From: Candidatus Sacchlamyda saccharinae | GTDB taxonomy: Bacteria; Chlamydiota; Chlamydiia; Chlamydiales; Rhabdochlamydiaceae | Length of the DNA stretch: 64,000 nt | NCBI GenBank assembly: GCA_030408505.1 | Contig: JAUHQI010000004.1 | Location: 372,001-436,000, forward strand | Direction of reading: 5' to 3' | In this document: piece after piece, positions 8,196 through 15,729 of the stretch | How the letters are laid out: each line of letters starts with the position of its first letter | Position numbering within the stretch: position 1 is the stretch's first letter | Notes under the pieces: model-generated | Database searches by the model: none | Told to the model about the DNA's origin: nothing | The model's input: only the letters and a program-made list of their open reading frames with translations | Program-made: the position numbers and the translations under genes

Positions 8196-8707
8196 TTTAT
8201 CTTCTCCTTCTTCACACCAGGCGCTAACGTAACCGAAAGATTTCTCCCCATTTGCTTAGGAGTCCCTTCCGGTGTTGCTATATCGGAAAGCCCATCGAGC
8301 AGTTTTTGCACCACTTTCCGTCCCACCTCAGGGTGGGCCATCTCGCGGCCGCGAAACATACAAGTCACTCGGACTTTGTTTCCCTTCTCGATAAACTCTC
8401 TGGCTCTTTTCATCTTGAAATCGAGGTCATGCTGATCTGTATTCGGCTTGACTTTGACTTCTTTGATTTTTACCTGGTGTTGAGCCTTTTTATTTTCTCT
8501 ATCTTTCTTCGTCTGTTGATAACGGTATTTTCCGTAATCAATGATTTTACAAACAGGTGGCTGTGCATTCGGTGCAATCTCAACTAGATCTAGACTATCG
8601 GCATCTGCCATAGACTGGGCCTGCTGAATAGCTACAACCCCATGCTGATTTCCTTCCTTATCGATCAAGCGCACATTCGCAGCGCGGATTTGTCTATTGA
8701 CTCTCAA
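8192..8707 (-). CDS. infC: Translation initiation factor IF-3
   Basis: A 171-aa IF-3. The N-terminal domain has NRQIRAANVRLID and LVEIAPNAQPPVCKIIDYGKY, followed by a lysine-rich linker and a C-terminal domain with KVRVTCMFRGREMAHPEVG. It keeps ribosomes dissociated and checks the start codon. No in-frame ATG exists near the start. The initiator is TTG at 8707, preceded by GGAG with a 7-nt spacer, so this infC uses a non-AUG codon, as E. coli infC does with AUU, where that permits autoregulation by IF-3. The start overlaps the end of the ThrRS-like gene by 14 nt, implying coupling. Confidence 0.97.
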   Translation of the reverse strand: MRVNRQIRAANVRLIDKEGNQHGVVAIQQAQSMADADSLDLVEIAPNAQPPVCKIIDYGKYRYQQTKKDRENKKAQHQVKIKEVKVKPNTDQHDLDFKMKRAREFIEKGNKVRVTCMFRGREMAHPEVGRKVVQKLLDGLSDIATPEGTPKQMGRNLSVTLAPGVKKEKIK

Positions 8708-9983
8708 ATTTTCGCTCCGATAAGAAATTTTTCATTTGCTGCATAGTCAGTGTCTGATTTTGCTGCGATCCTTGTACTCGCACTTTTAGTTTACCTGTTT
8801 CTTCTTCTTGTTTCCCAAAAACAATAACACATGGGACATTCACTTGCAACGCCCGATGCATTTTTTCTTTTAAGGGTCTCTGGCTTTGATCTACGCTATA
8901 GCGGATCGAAAGCTCTTCAAAATTTTTTAACACCTCGGCAAAATCTACTCCTTCTAGAGGAAGAAGCCGCACTTGCTCGGGGGCTAGCCAGAAGGGAAGC
9001 TCCCTTCCAAAGCGCTCGAGAACCAAGTGGATAAATTTCTCTAAATCACCAAATAGGGAAAAGGAAATTTTCTCCTTGTCTCTCTCCAAAGTTGGCCCGG
9101 GCCAAAATTGCCTAAGTCCATCTGCTATGTAGACCGTAACACCGGATTTTTGCGCATCGTCTACTACATAGTCAATCTTTAATTCTTTTAAAGCAGAAGC
9201 GAGTTTTCCGTGTATAACCCATCTAGCCTCAAAGTCAAAAATTTTAATCCATTTTCCTATGATTTGCAAGCACGAAATCAGAGAATCTTTCTCAAAAGAA
9301 TAAATATGGTCTCGATCCCCTTGCCAAAGACATGTTTTCTTTCGCTTTGTAAGAGTGAAATACTCTTTTGGATCATCGCCCTGAATCTCGCAAAAGCCTG
9401 AGAGGTGGCGGCGCCACTTTTCTTGCAAAACTCTTTTGAATTGCACACCCCGTGGATGCCAAAACGGCTCTTCAAAAAGCTCTAGATCCTTGCCTACAGA
9501 AATTGCATTATTTTTGGGATGATCGCGATAGAGCTTCAAAAAGTTTTTTTGTTCCTTTTGCGTTTCAAACGCCACTCCATGGATGCAAACTTTTCCTTTT
9601 TCTTGCTCAAAGCCTAGCAGAGAAAAAAATCGTGAATATTTGAGGGGGCCTTCGCACAGATCAACACACTCGCCTAAGGTGACTACCTCCACGATCCCTT
9701 CAACACCTTCTAAAGTCTTTGCAAGTGCTTTTTCATTGTGATGAATCAAGAATTCTTTTGCATTGGAAGCTAGCATTTCTTTGCTTTCTAGCTCTAGTTT
9801 TCCAAGTTCTCTCATCTCATTTTCGAGGAGATCGAGAAAGGGCTTCTGGAAAATAGCCGAGTCATGAAAAAAAGCATAAAAACCCCTTTCATCTACGTCG
9901 GAACCTAAATAAGTACTTTGCGGGAAGATTTTGCGAACCGCAACGCCCAAAAGAACCGCTGCGGCTTTGTTACCTGAGAACAT
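8694..9983 (-). CDS. Threonyl-tRNA synthetase-like protein lacking catalytic motifs
   Basis: 429 aa occupying the thrS position upstream of infC. The N-terminal ~165 residues match the ThrRS N2 editing-type domain (ERGFYAFF, VDLCEGP, GVAFETQKEQKNFL), then the start of the catalytic region (FWHPRGVQFKRVLQEKWR). The block PFWLAPEQVRLLPL and a C-terminal anticodon-binding-like domain close the protein. The class II core between is shrunken to about 130 residues, and I find no motif 2 arginine or motif 3 block. The TGS domain is also absent. The N2 histidines usual in editing are not apparent. It is therefore unlikely to charge tRNA; it could bind tRNA-Thr or regulate the operon (inference). The start ATG is the nucleotide after the tRNA-Val discriminator base. 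Confidence 0.8.
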   Translation of the reverse strand: MFSGNKAAAVLLGVAVRKIFPQSTYLGSDVDERGFYAFFHDSAIFQKPFLDLLENEMRELGKLELESKEMLASNAKEFLIHHNEKALAKTLEGVEGIVEVVTLGECVDLCEGPLKYSRFFSLLGFEQEKGKVCIHGVAFETQKEQKNFLKLYRDHPKNNAISVGKDLELFEEPFWHPRGVQFKRVLQEKWRRHLSGFCEIQGDDPKEYFTLTKRKKTCLWQGDRDHIYSFEKDSLISCLQIIGKWIKIFDFEARWVIHGKLASALKELKIDYVVDDAQKSGVTVYIADGLRQFWPGPTLERDKEKISFSLFGDLEKFIHLVLERFGRELPFWLAPEQVRLLPLEGVDFAEVLKNFEELSIRYSVDQSQRPLKEKMHRALQVNVPCVIVFGKQEEETGKLKVRVQGSQQNQTLTMQQMKNFLSERKFESQ

Positions 9984-10057
9984 TGGGATATAGCTGACTC
10001 GAACAGCTGACCTCCACGATGTCAACGTGGCGCTCTAACCAACTGAGCTAATATCCC
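9984..10057 (-). tRNA. tRNA-Val (anticodon GAC)
   Basis: A complete cloverleaf: acceptor GGGATAT/ATATCCC with discriminator A, D-arm GCTC/GAGC, anticodon stem CCACG/CGTGG with loop TTGACAT (anticodon GAC), a 5-nt variable loop, and T-arm AGCTG-TTCGAGT-CAGCT. CCA is not encoded. Downstream on the same strand the ThrRS-like reading frame begins immediately, so the tRNA may be the 5' leader of the infC operon transcript and be cut out by RNase P and a 3' tRNase. Confidence 0.97.
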
Positions 10058-10096
10058 CCAGAATTAGATCAACATGATATACTAGTTTCTAATTCG

Positions 10097-10651
10097 ATGG
10101 AAGCGAAAAGAAGACACTCACACATTGCTCTTGCCCATTCCTACTGGCAGAATCATGTCCAGAAGGATACCTGGGCCATTGATGCTACCTGCGGAAATGG
10201 GAAAGACACCTCCTTTTTGGCTCAGATCTGCACCGGCGTCATTTCTATCGATATTCAAGAAAAAGCCTTGGAAAGCGCTCGCCAGGAAGCCGGTGAAAAC
10301 GTTTCTTTCTTCTGCCAAAGCCACGAAGAATTCCCCTCCCAGGCCTATGAAAAGCCGATCTCGCTGATTGTCTATAACTTAGGATATCTTCCAGGGGGAG
10401 ACAAAGGGCTAACAACTCTCACCTCTTCCACCCTCAAGAGCCTAAACAGGGCTATGGAGATTCTCCTCCCTGGAGGGCTCATTAGCATTACCTGCTATCC
10501 AGGACATCCAGAAGGGGCTAACGAAGAAGAGGCTCTTCTGACCTTTGCTAAAGGCCTAGATCCCAAAAACTGGAGCGCATGCCATCATAGGTGGCTCAAT
10601 CGAAATAAGGCCCCCAGCCTCCTTCTTCTCGAAAAAAGTTTTGTAAAGTAG
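10097..10651 (+). CDS. Class I methyltransferase, MnmM/YtqB-like (tRNA wobble uridine)
   Basis: A 184-aa protein with SAM motif I DATCGNGKDTSFLA (residues about 29-42), IDIQEKAL for the strand-2 acidic site, and the family-typical VYNLGYLPGGDK block (about 93-104). A conserved C-terminal part (LLPGGLISITCYPGHPEG) follows. These are hallmarks of the rRNA_methylase/YtqB family. The Bacillus and Staphylococcus members were shown to methylate nm5s2U34 of tRNA (MnmM); the same role here is inferred. It is divergent from the tRNA-Val/ThrRS-like unit and monocistronic. Confidence 0.85.
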   Translation: MEAKRRHSHIALAHSYWQNHVQKDTWAIDATCGNGKDTSFLAQICTGVISIDIQEKALESARQEAGENVSFFCQSHEEFPSQAYEKPISLIVYNLGYLPGGDKGLTTLTSSTLKSLNRAMEILLPGGLISITCYPGHPEGANEEEALLTFAKGLDPKNWSACHHRWLNRNKAPSLLLLEKSFVK

Positions 10652-10704
10652 ATTTTTAACCCTTAAGAATCAACCTCTCTCTATTTTAAAATAAAGTTAA
10701 GGAA

Positions 10705-10733
10705 TTGTAAAGATATTATAAATCTGTTATAGT
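10705..10733 (+). promoter_or_regulatory. Sigma-66/70-type promoter for the coiled-coil gene
   Basis: TTGTAA (10705-10710), a 17-nt spacer, TATAGT (10728-10733). The start site is predicted near 10740, giving a leader of about 25 nt that ends in a G-rich Shine-Dalgarno (AAGGGGG) 8 nt before ATG 10765. Confidence 0.6.
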
Positions 10734-10764
10734 TCAGATATAAGGGAAAAAAGGGGGTTATTAT

Positions 10765-11592
10765 ATGTCATATAATGTTCCAGATAATATTTTTCAAAAT
10801 TTCTGCTCACTCTCACAAAAAGTCCAAAAACTCGAAAACGAAGTAAAGAATGATCCGGTCACTATCGAGAAACGGGCAGAGCTACATAAAGCTCTTGAAA
10901 ACTTGCAGGGTAGCGTAGAGAAGCTACGTCAAAATGCGCTTGAAACGCAAAAACAAGCTTCTCACCTTTTCTCGCAATTTGAGGAGATGGAAAGTCAAAT
11001 CATTTCTTTGTATCGAAAGGTTGAGGAGGGTTTTGAAGACCATGAGATCTCTCAGATTACAGAAGATGCTTTTGAGCTTACCCAATCTCTAACCGCGGGG
11101 AAAATGGTAGAGGTTGCGAAAAAAGCAAATGAGCTGAAGCACAATGTCTTGTTCTTGTTCAAACACAGGCGTCCATCGATGCAACACAGAAAAATCGTTC
11201 ATCTTGCACTCAAACTAACCGACGCAGCAAGTGAGATGCTAAAAACTCCTGGCACCATTACAAAGGAAAAGTTGCAGTTGATCCAGCTTTTAAAGACCCT
11301 TCTTAGGGAGGCGGTGTACCGGGCAGATCAGATGGCTTCCCCTTCAGGGGCCGAACTTGCGATGGACTTGTATGAAATTGCAGAGCTCCTCTATCGGAAA
11401 AAAGAGAAGGAAGGGCGAATGCGTCTTAGTCTAATTTTGTCTCAGCTTTCAAAGGCGCAACAAGCCAGACTAAAATCGGCTGCAGACTTCCCAAAAGAGA
11501 TGGTACAAATTCTTCTCGAGATTGCCGACGGAGATCCTTGCTTCCAGTGGCAGGAAAAACAGCCCTCTGTCTTCCATGTTATGCAGGCTTAG
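10765..11592 (+). CDS. Coiled-coil protein, function unknown
   Basis: 275 aa, soluble, almost entirely helical and charged. Heptad-like stretches lie at about residues 12-105 (KVQKLENEVKN, ALENLQGSVEKLRQ). The rest is helical with no signal peptide or membrane segment. I recognise no domain. It has its own promoter and a strong ribosome-binding site. The 3' end overlaps the convergent folC gene by 14 nt. Its lineage-specific appearance and coiled-coil content would fit a structural or secreted protein, but nothing in the sequence decides this. Confidence 0.7.
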   Translation: MSYNVPDNIFQNFCSLSQKVQKLENEVKNDPVTIEKRAELHKALENLQGSVEKLRQNALETQKQASHLFSQFEEMESQIISLYRKVEEGFEDHEISQITEDAFELTQSLTAGKMVEVAKKANELKHNVLFLFKHRRPSMQHRKIVHLALKLTDAASEMLKTPGTITKEKLQLIQLLKTLLREAVYRADQMASPSGAELAMDLYEIAELLYRKKEKEGRMRLSLILSQLSKAQQARLKSAADFPKEMVQILLEIADGDPCFQWQEKQPSVFHVMQA

Positions 11593-12727
11593 TCGCTTGC
11601 ATAATGTAAAAACTGCCACAGACCACGACTATTTCCTTTTTGCCTGCGGCTAATTTCGCTTTCTGAAAGCCGCTTTCTACGCTGTCTTCAATTGTAAAGG
11701 GACAAGAAGAAACGTTTTGGAACTCTTTAGCAAGCTCTTCGGGAGAGGCCGCGTCAGACTCTTTGGCCATCACAAAATGGGCAAATTGGGCTTTTCGCTC
11801 AATCTCTTTAAGGCATGCCTCTATATCTTTGCGCTTGCTCATCCCTATCACGAACCGAAATTTTCTATGCGGATAATGGTGTTCTAGGGCGCTTGCAAGT
11901 TTTGCAAAACCATCTGGGTTGTGAGCTACGTCATATATGACATTTTTTCGCTTCTCAAACCGACAAGGCAAACTGCACTTAAGTCCTTCTTCAATGTGTT
12001 TATCGCTTAAGGAAAATTGAGGCTTTAGAAGCTCGAGGGCTTCTTTGGCAATGAGCTGGTTCTCGGTATCATAAAAGCAGGATTTCTTTTCGATGATGTG
12101 GACAGGAGATGAGACGTTCTCCGCTTTCTCAAAAATTGGCAAAAATTTGGCATTGGGTCCCACGACCACTGGGACTTTGGGTTTAATAATCCCCGCTTTT
12201 TGCTCCGCAATCGAATTGAGGCTTTGACCCAAGTATTCCATGTGATCGTAACTCACAGAGGTAATCACTGAGAGTATCGGTGTGACCACATTGGTTGCAT
12301 CCAGGCTCCCACCAAGACCCGTTTCGAGAATAGCAACGTCAACATTCTCTTCTTGAAAATAGCGGAGGGCGAAGATGGTTGTGCAATTGAAGAAATGGGG
12401 CTCTCCTTCTAACTCTTTAAAGTAACGGACCACGGTCTCTTCGGGAATTTTTTGCCCATTGACTGTGATCCTTTCTCTATACTCATATAGATGAGGAGAA
12501 GTATAGAGGCCAACGTTCAACCCCACAGCCTCTAAAGCTCTAGCCATTTTAATCGAAACTTGCCCTTTGCCATTTGTTCCTGCGACATGGACCATAGGAA
12601 AGCTTTCATGAGGATTGCCATATTTTTGCAAAGATGAAAGCATCTCCTCGCGATTATTTTCTCTGGTCTTTGGTTTTCGCTTAAATAGCTCTTCAAGGAG
12701 CTCTTCATATTCGGTTTTTAACAACAT
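11579..12727 (-). CDS. folC: Folylpolyglutamate/dihydrofolate synthase
   Basis: A 382-aa Mur-ligase-superfamily enzyme that adds glutamate to (dihydro)folate using ATP. The P-loop HVAGTNGKGQ is at about residue 46-55. The FolC block ILETGLGGSLDATNVV, the central-domain SYDHMEYLG and the C-terminal VAHNPDG are all present. It starts 10 nt inside the end of the PHP-protein gene and is part of the minus-strand run murB-PHP-folC. Length is a little under the usual 420 aa, with the loss mainly in the C-terminal domain. Confidence 0.93.
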   Translation of the reverse strand: MLLKTEYEELLEELFKRKPKTRENNREEMLSSLQKYGNPHESFPMVHVAGTNGKGQVSIKMARALEAVGLNVGLYTSPHLYEYRERITVNGQKIPEETVVRYFKELEGEPHFFNCTTIFALRYFQEENVDVAILETGLGGSLDATNVVTPILSVITSVSYDHMEYLGQSLNSIAEQKAGIIKPKVPVVVGPNAKFLPIFEKAENVSSPVHIIEKKSCFYDTENQLIAKEALELLKPQFSLSDKHIEEGLKCSLPCRFEKRKNVIYDVAHNPDGFAKLASALEHHYPHRKFRFVIGMSKRKDIEACLKEIERKAQFAHFVMAKESDAASPEELAKEFQNVSSCPFTIEDSVESGFQKAKLAAGKKEIVVVCGSFYIMQATKPA

Positions 12728-13521
12728 CGATTATTCTGAAAAATTTCCATAAACGTGGTTTCATCTACCCAGGAGCACCCTAGGGGAATACCTGGCTTGA
12801 TCGCTCCATGAAAATCAGAGCCTCCGCTCATTAAAAGTCTTTTTTCTTGGGCTACCTTAACCCACCTTTGCTCTTGGTTTGGTGGACATTTTGAATAATA
12901 ACATTCTATCCCATCAAAGGGTTTTTCTAAGAGCTTTTCTCCAAGCTTTGGATTTCTAAGGAGGTGAGGATGTGCAATGAATGCCTTGCCACCCGCTTTG
13001 TGAATTACTGAGATCGTTTCATCGGTAGAAATGGGCGCGCCGGGGTCGAAACAGGGCTTTCCATCGCCAATTAGCCTATTAAAAGCATCTTGCACCGAAG
13101 ATGCATACCCTTTTTTGATGAGTGCTAAGGCAATGTGGGGCCTCCCTTTAATCCCCTCTTCTTCAATTGGGAGTCCGCGTGCTTTTAGCTTTTCGATGAT
13201 CCTTCGATTCCGATCTTCTCTTCTCTTTACATGCCTTTGGCAAAGGGCCAATAACTCAGGACTTTCTAAGTCAAAATCATAGGCAAGTACATGAACCGAT
13301 AAACCCTCATCTACTGAAGAAAATTCTACTCCAGGCCCTAGGGCAAGCCCCGCCTCTTTTGCAGCTGGAATTGCCTCTGCATAGGCTGAAATGGTATCGT
13401 GATCAGTGATAGAAATCCCAGAAAGCCCCACTTCTTTGGCTAAGGCAATCAGTTCGATCGGACTCATCGTTCCGTCAGAACAAGTGCTATGGCAATGCAG
13501 ATCTGCGCGAAAATTCATCAT
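12718..13521 (-). CDS. PHP-domain phosphoesterase, RNase AM/TrpH type
   Basis: 267 aa. The four PHP metal-binding motifs are visible: DLHCHSTCSDG near the N-terminus, SITDHDT (residues about 36-42), the central GVEFS and later AHPHL, and a C-terminal GSDFHG. The family includes E. coli YciV/RNase AM, a 5'-3' exonuclease that trims rRNA and degrades 3',5'-bisphosphate nucleotides; the exact substrate here is inferred. It overlaps murB by 4 nt and folC by 10 nt, so it is in an operon with both. Confidence 0.9.
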   Translation of the reverse strand: MMNFRADLHCHSTCSDGTMSPIELIALAKEVGLSGISITDHDTISAYAEAIPAAKEAGLALGPGVEFSSVDEGLSVHVLAYDFDLESPELLALCQRHVKRREDRNRRIIEKLKARGLPIEEEGIKGRPHIALALIKKGYASSVQDAFNRLIGDGKPCFDPGAPISTDETISVIHKAGGKAFIAHPHLLRNPKLGEKLLEKPFDGIECYYSKCPPNQEQRWVKVAQEKRLLMSGGSDFHGAIKPGIPLGCSWVDETTFMEIFQNNRCC

Positions 13522-14354
13522 ATCTCTCGAAGTTCCATCTCAAGTTCAATGTTTGTCTTCTCTTTTACGACCTGCTTTATATATTCTGCAAGAGAAAGTA
13601 CATCTTTGGCTGTGGCCCCATCTGCATTGACAATGAAATTGGCATGCAATTCAGACACCCTTGCTCCTCCCATTTGCATCTCCTTGAGACCACACCTTTC
13701 TATGAGCGCTCCCGCACTCTCCCCTTCTGGATTACGAAAGATACACCCACAAGATAAGGCGTCATAGGGTTGGGTTTTGCTTCTGTAGGCTACAATATCG
13801 AGCTGCTTTTTCCGTGCACTCTCCTCTGGCTGCAACACAAACTTTGCCGCAGCAATAGCTCCACGCATCTTTTGAAAGGGACTTGTCCGATAAGAAAATA
13901 TGAGATCACTGTAAATCTTAATATTCCCCTGCAGGTCAACAAACGTCACCTCTTTTAAGCAATCACAAGTCTCTTGCCCGTTTGCCCCTGCATTCATGAA
14001 AACAGCCCCTCCAACTGAAGCCGGTATTCCGGACGCAAACTCAAGGCCAGCAAGCCCCTTCCGAGCCGTCTTGACACCCAAGTGGGAAAAAGAGAAACCA
14101 GCTCCCACAGAAACTTCATTCCTTTCAATCTCACAGAAGTTGATTTTATTGTGGATGACAAGGCCATCAAAACCCTCATCAGAAAACAGAGAATTAGAGC
14201 CTTTGCCCAATATATGAAAAGGGAGCCCATCAGCCTGTTTTAGCGCATCCTGCAGCTCTTCAATGGTGTGAACTTCAATAAAATAGCGAGCATTGCCTCC
14301 GATACCGAAGGTAGAAAATTTAGACAGTGACCGGTTCTTTAGAAATGGTTTCAT
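13518..14354 (-). CDS. murB: UDP-N-acetylenolpyruvoylglucosamine reductase
   Basis: A 278-aa FAD enzyme of peptidoglycan synthesis. FAD-binding blocks are STFGIGGNARYF (residues about 14-25) and LGKGSNSLFSD, followed by GLEFASGIPASVGGAVFMNAGANG. The C-terminal part has CGCIFRNPEGESAGALIERCG and ARVSELHANFIVN. This is the short type II layout without the type I insertion. The first codons overlap, in another frame, the 3' end of a decayed nusB copy (14320-14448), so murB was originally coupled to nusB. Presence of murB fits the reduced peptidoglycan pathway of chlamydiae. Confidence 0.96.
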   Translation of the reverse strand: MKPFLKNRSLSKFSTFGIGGNARYFIEVHTIEELQDALKQADGLPFHILGKGSNSLFSDEGFDGLVIHNKINFCEIERNEVSVGAGFSFSHLGVKTARKGLAGLEFASGIPASVGGAVFMNAGANGQETCDCLKEVTFVDLQGNIKIYSDLIFSYRTSPFQKMRGAIAAAKFVLQPEESARKKQLDIVAYRSKTQPYDALSCGCIFRNPEGESAGALIERCGLKEMQMGGARVSELHANFIVNADGATAKDVLSLAEYIKQVVKEKTNIELEMELREI

Positions 14355-14448
14355 ATTTGCTCATCACAAGAGTCAACTTTCCGTCTTCCTACTCAAAACA
14401 GAGACTATAGAGTAGTTGAAAAACAATTACACGGATTTTCTTTATCAT
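14320..14448 (-). pseudogene. nusB remnant overlapping the murB start
   Basis: Bases 14357-14433 align without gaps to 20951-21027, the 5' part of the intact nusB (roughly 80% identical by eye). Bases 14320-14354 match the 3' end of nusB at 20632-20666. In the nusB frame, codons 6-33 are followed directly by the last ~11 codons, an internal deletion of about 95 codons. One Gln codon has become TAG (FEQ to FE-stop). The frame ends with TAA inside murB. Confidence 0.85.
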
Positions 14449-14592
14449 AACCTGTTCAGCCAGGGATTTTGAACGAAGGATTGATTAATTACTTTCTCAG
14501 AGATTTGAGCCAAACGGGTCGAAAAAGTTATACACTTCGCGATTCAAGGCATGCTTTACATAAATGCCTCCCGATCGTTAGGATCATCCGTG

Positions 14593-15729
14593 ATGATGAG
14601 TAAGTGGATAGCGATTGCTCTTTTTGTTTTTTTTCCGGGTTTGCTGATAGGGAACGTTTTTTTTGAGAATTCTGATCCAGCTCTTTTTCACCACGTAAAT
14701 GTAGTTACAGGAGATTTGAGTCTTATCTATGAAGACGTAAACATTGGTGGAGTTGTACCTTATACGGTGCCTCGAACCTATAGCAACAGCGGATGCTCTT
14801 CTTATGAAAGCACAGAGCGAAAAAAGGACCTTTCAGGAAGTCCTTGGTTCTTTCGCGGAGGATGGACACTCTTGGCTCACGGAAATCTTCATTTGCAGGC
14901 CATTAGAGAAGAAGCAGGCGGAACAATAAATAGAAGGGACGGACCTTTTTATTACTATTCAATTAGGCCTTCTATCATAGAGAAAAATAATTCAGCTCTA
15001 GGTTACAGCCTCAAAGGGAATTGCAAATTCGCCGGAAAAGGTGAATATTTGCCAAACGGCCAAAGATCCCCTAAGAGTCCTCATCCAAATCCACGCCGCA
15101 ACCCCCTTAACAATCGCTTGGCTCTTGAAGAGACAAAAGCAACCCTTTTTCGTTCAGATGGGAGTATTTGGCACTATTCTGGAGACACCATTGAAGAAAT
15201 GTTTTCATATGAGAGTTATTATGCAGACACAACCACACCTAAGCTAGAAAAGGACTGGCGACTTGACTTAGAAATTTTGCCCAGCAAGCATCGAGTTGTT
15301 TACAAGTACGATGAGGCAAATTGGCTCAAGAAGATTGAGGTGCAAAATCCTGCAGGAAATAAGGTCTTTGGTTACTTTAATTTTGATCATGAGGGATTTG
15401 AAGAAACACGAAAATTAAAAATTCGCACCTCAGAAGGGAGGGCATTCGAGTATGCATTCAATGCGCAAAACAACGACCAATTCTATTTAGATTCTGTCAC
15501 ATCTTCTTCGCGCCCTTTTGAACAAGTATGCTACCAAGCCGGTGGAAAAGAAAAAGAGCTAAGAATTGAAACCATCAAGTTCGGAGGCAATACAGAGTTG
15601 GGCGTTACTTACTATGAAGCCTCTCAAAAAAGCAAAAGAAGAAACGAAAGCCTAAAAAAGAGGGCCCCCGAATTGAGACGGGTCGCATCCATCATTTGCT
15701 TCTTCCAGATCCAGATACGGGAGATTTAG
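14593..15729 (+). CDS. RHS-repeat protein, N-terminal part (zero frame)
   Basis: A signal peptide (MMSKWIAIALFVFFPGLLIG) is followed by an RHS-family N-terminal domain (residues about 25-350, with VNVVTGDLSLIYEDVNI and PRTYSN). I chose the ATG at 14593, just before the signal peptide, over the upstream one at 14551. This frame stops at 15729, but homology to RHS repeats continues in the -1 frame. The switch point is an in-phase A AAA AAG heptamer at 15654-15660. After the heptamer the zero frame codes only about 22 unrelated-looking residues. Full length with a -1 shift would be about 1,800 aa. Alternatives are a plain frameshift mutation or transcriptional slippage on the A6 run. Confidence 0.8.
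   Translation: MMSKWIAIALFVFFPGLLIGNVFFENSDPALFHHVNVVTGDLSLIYEDVNIGGVVPYTVPRTYSNSGCSSYESTERKKDLSGSPWFFRGGWTLLAHGNLHLQAIREEAGGTINRRDGPFYYYSIRPSIIEKNNSALGYSLKGNCKFAGKGEYLPNGQRSPKSPHPNPRRNPLNNRLALEETKATLFRSDGSIWHYSGDTIEEMFSYESYYADTTTPKLEKDWRLDLEILPSKHRVVYKYDEANWLKKIEVQNPAGNKVFGYFNFDHEGFEETRKLKIRTSEGRAFEYAFNAQNNDQFYLDSVTSSSRPFEQVCYQAGGKEKELRIETIKFGGNTELGVTYYEASQKSKRRNESLKKRAPELRRVASIICFFQIQIREI
15654..15660 (+). other. Candidate -1 ribosomal frameshift site (A AAA AAG)
   Basis: The heptamer is in the correct phase: zero-frame codons are CTA AAA AAG, and after a one-base backward slip the next codon is GAG, continuing the RHS frame. A AAA AAG is the heptamer used by E. coli dnaX. A small GC stem (CCCG/CGGG) starts about 7 nt downstream. 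The two frames overlap openly from 15618 to 15729. Confidence 0.5.

Noticed and set aside
9984-10025. Longer ThrRS-like frame starting inside the tRNA
   Set aside because: Its initiator would be a TTG in the anticodon loop and the added residues only translate tRNA-Val.
14449-14592. Search for inverted repeats or a transposase at the left edge of the RHS locus
   Set aside because: No terminal inverted repeat, transposase or integrase was found; only the nusB-derived duplications mark the borders.
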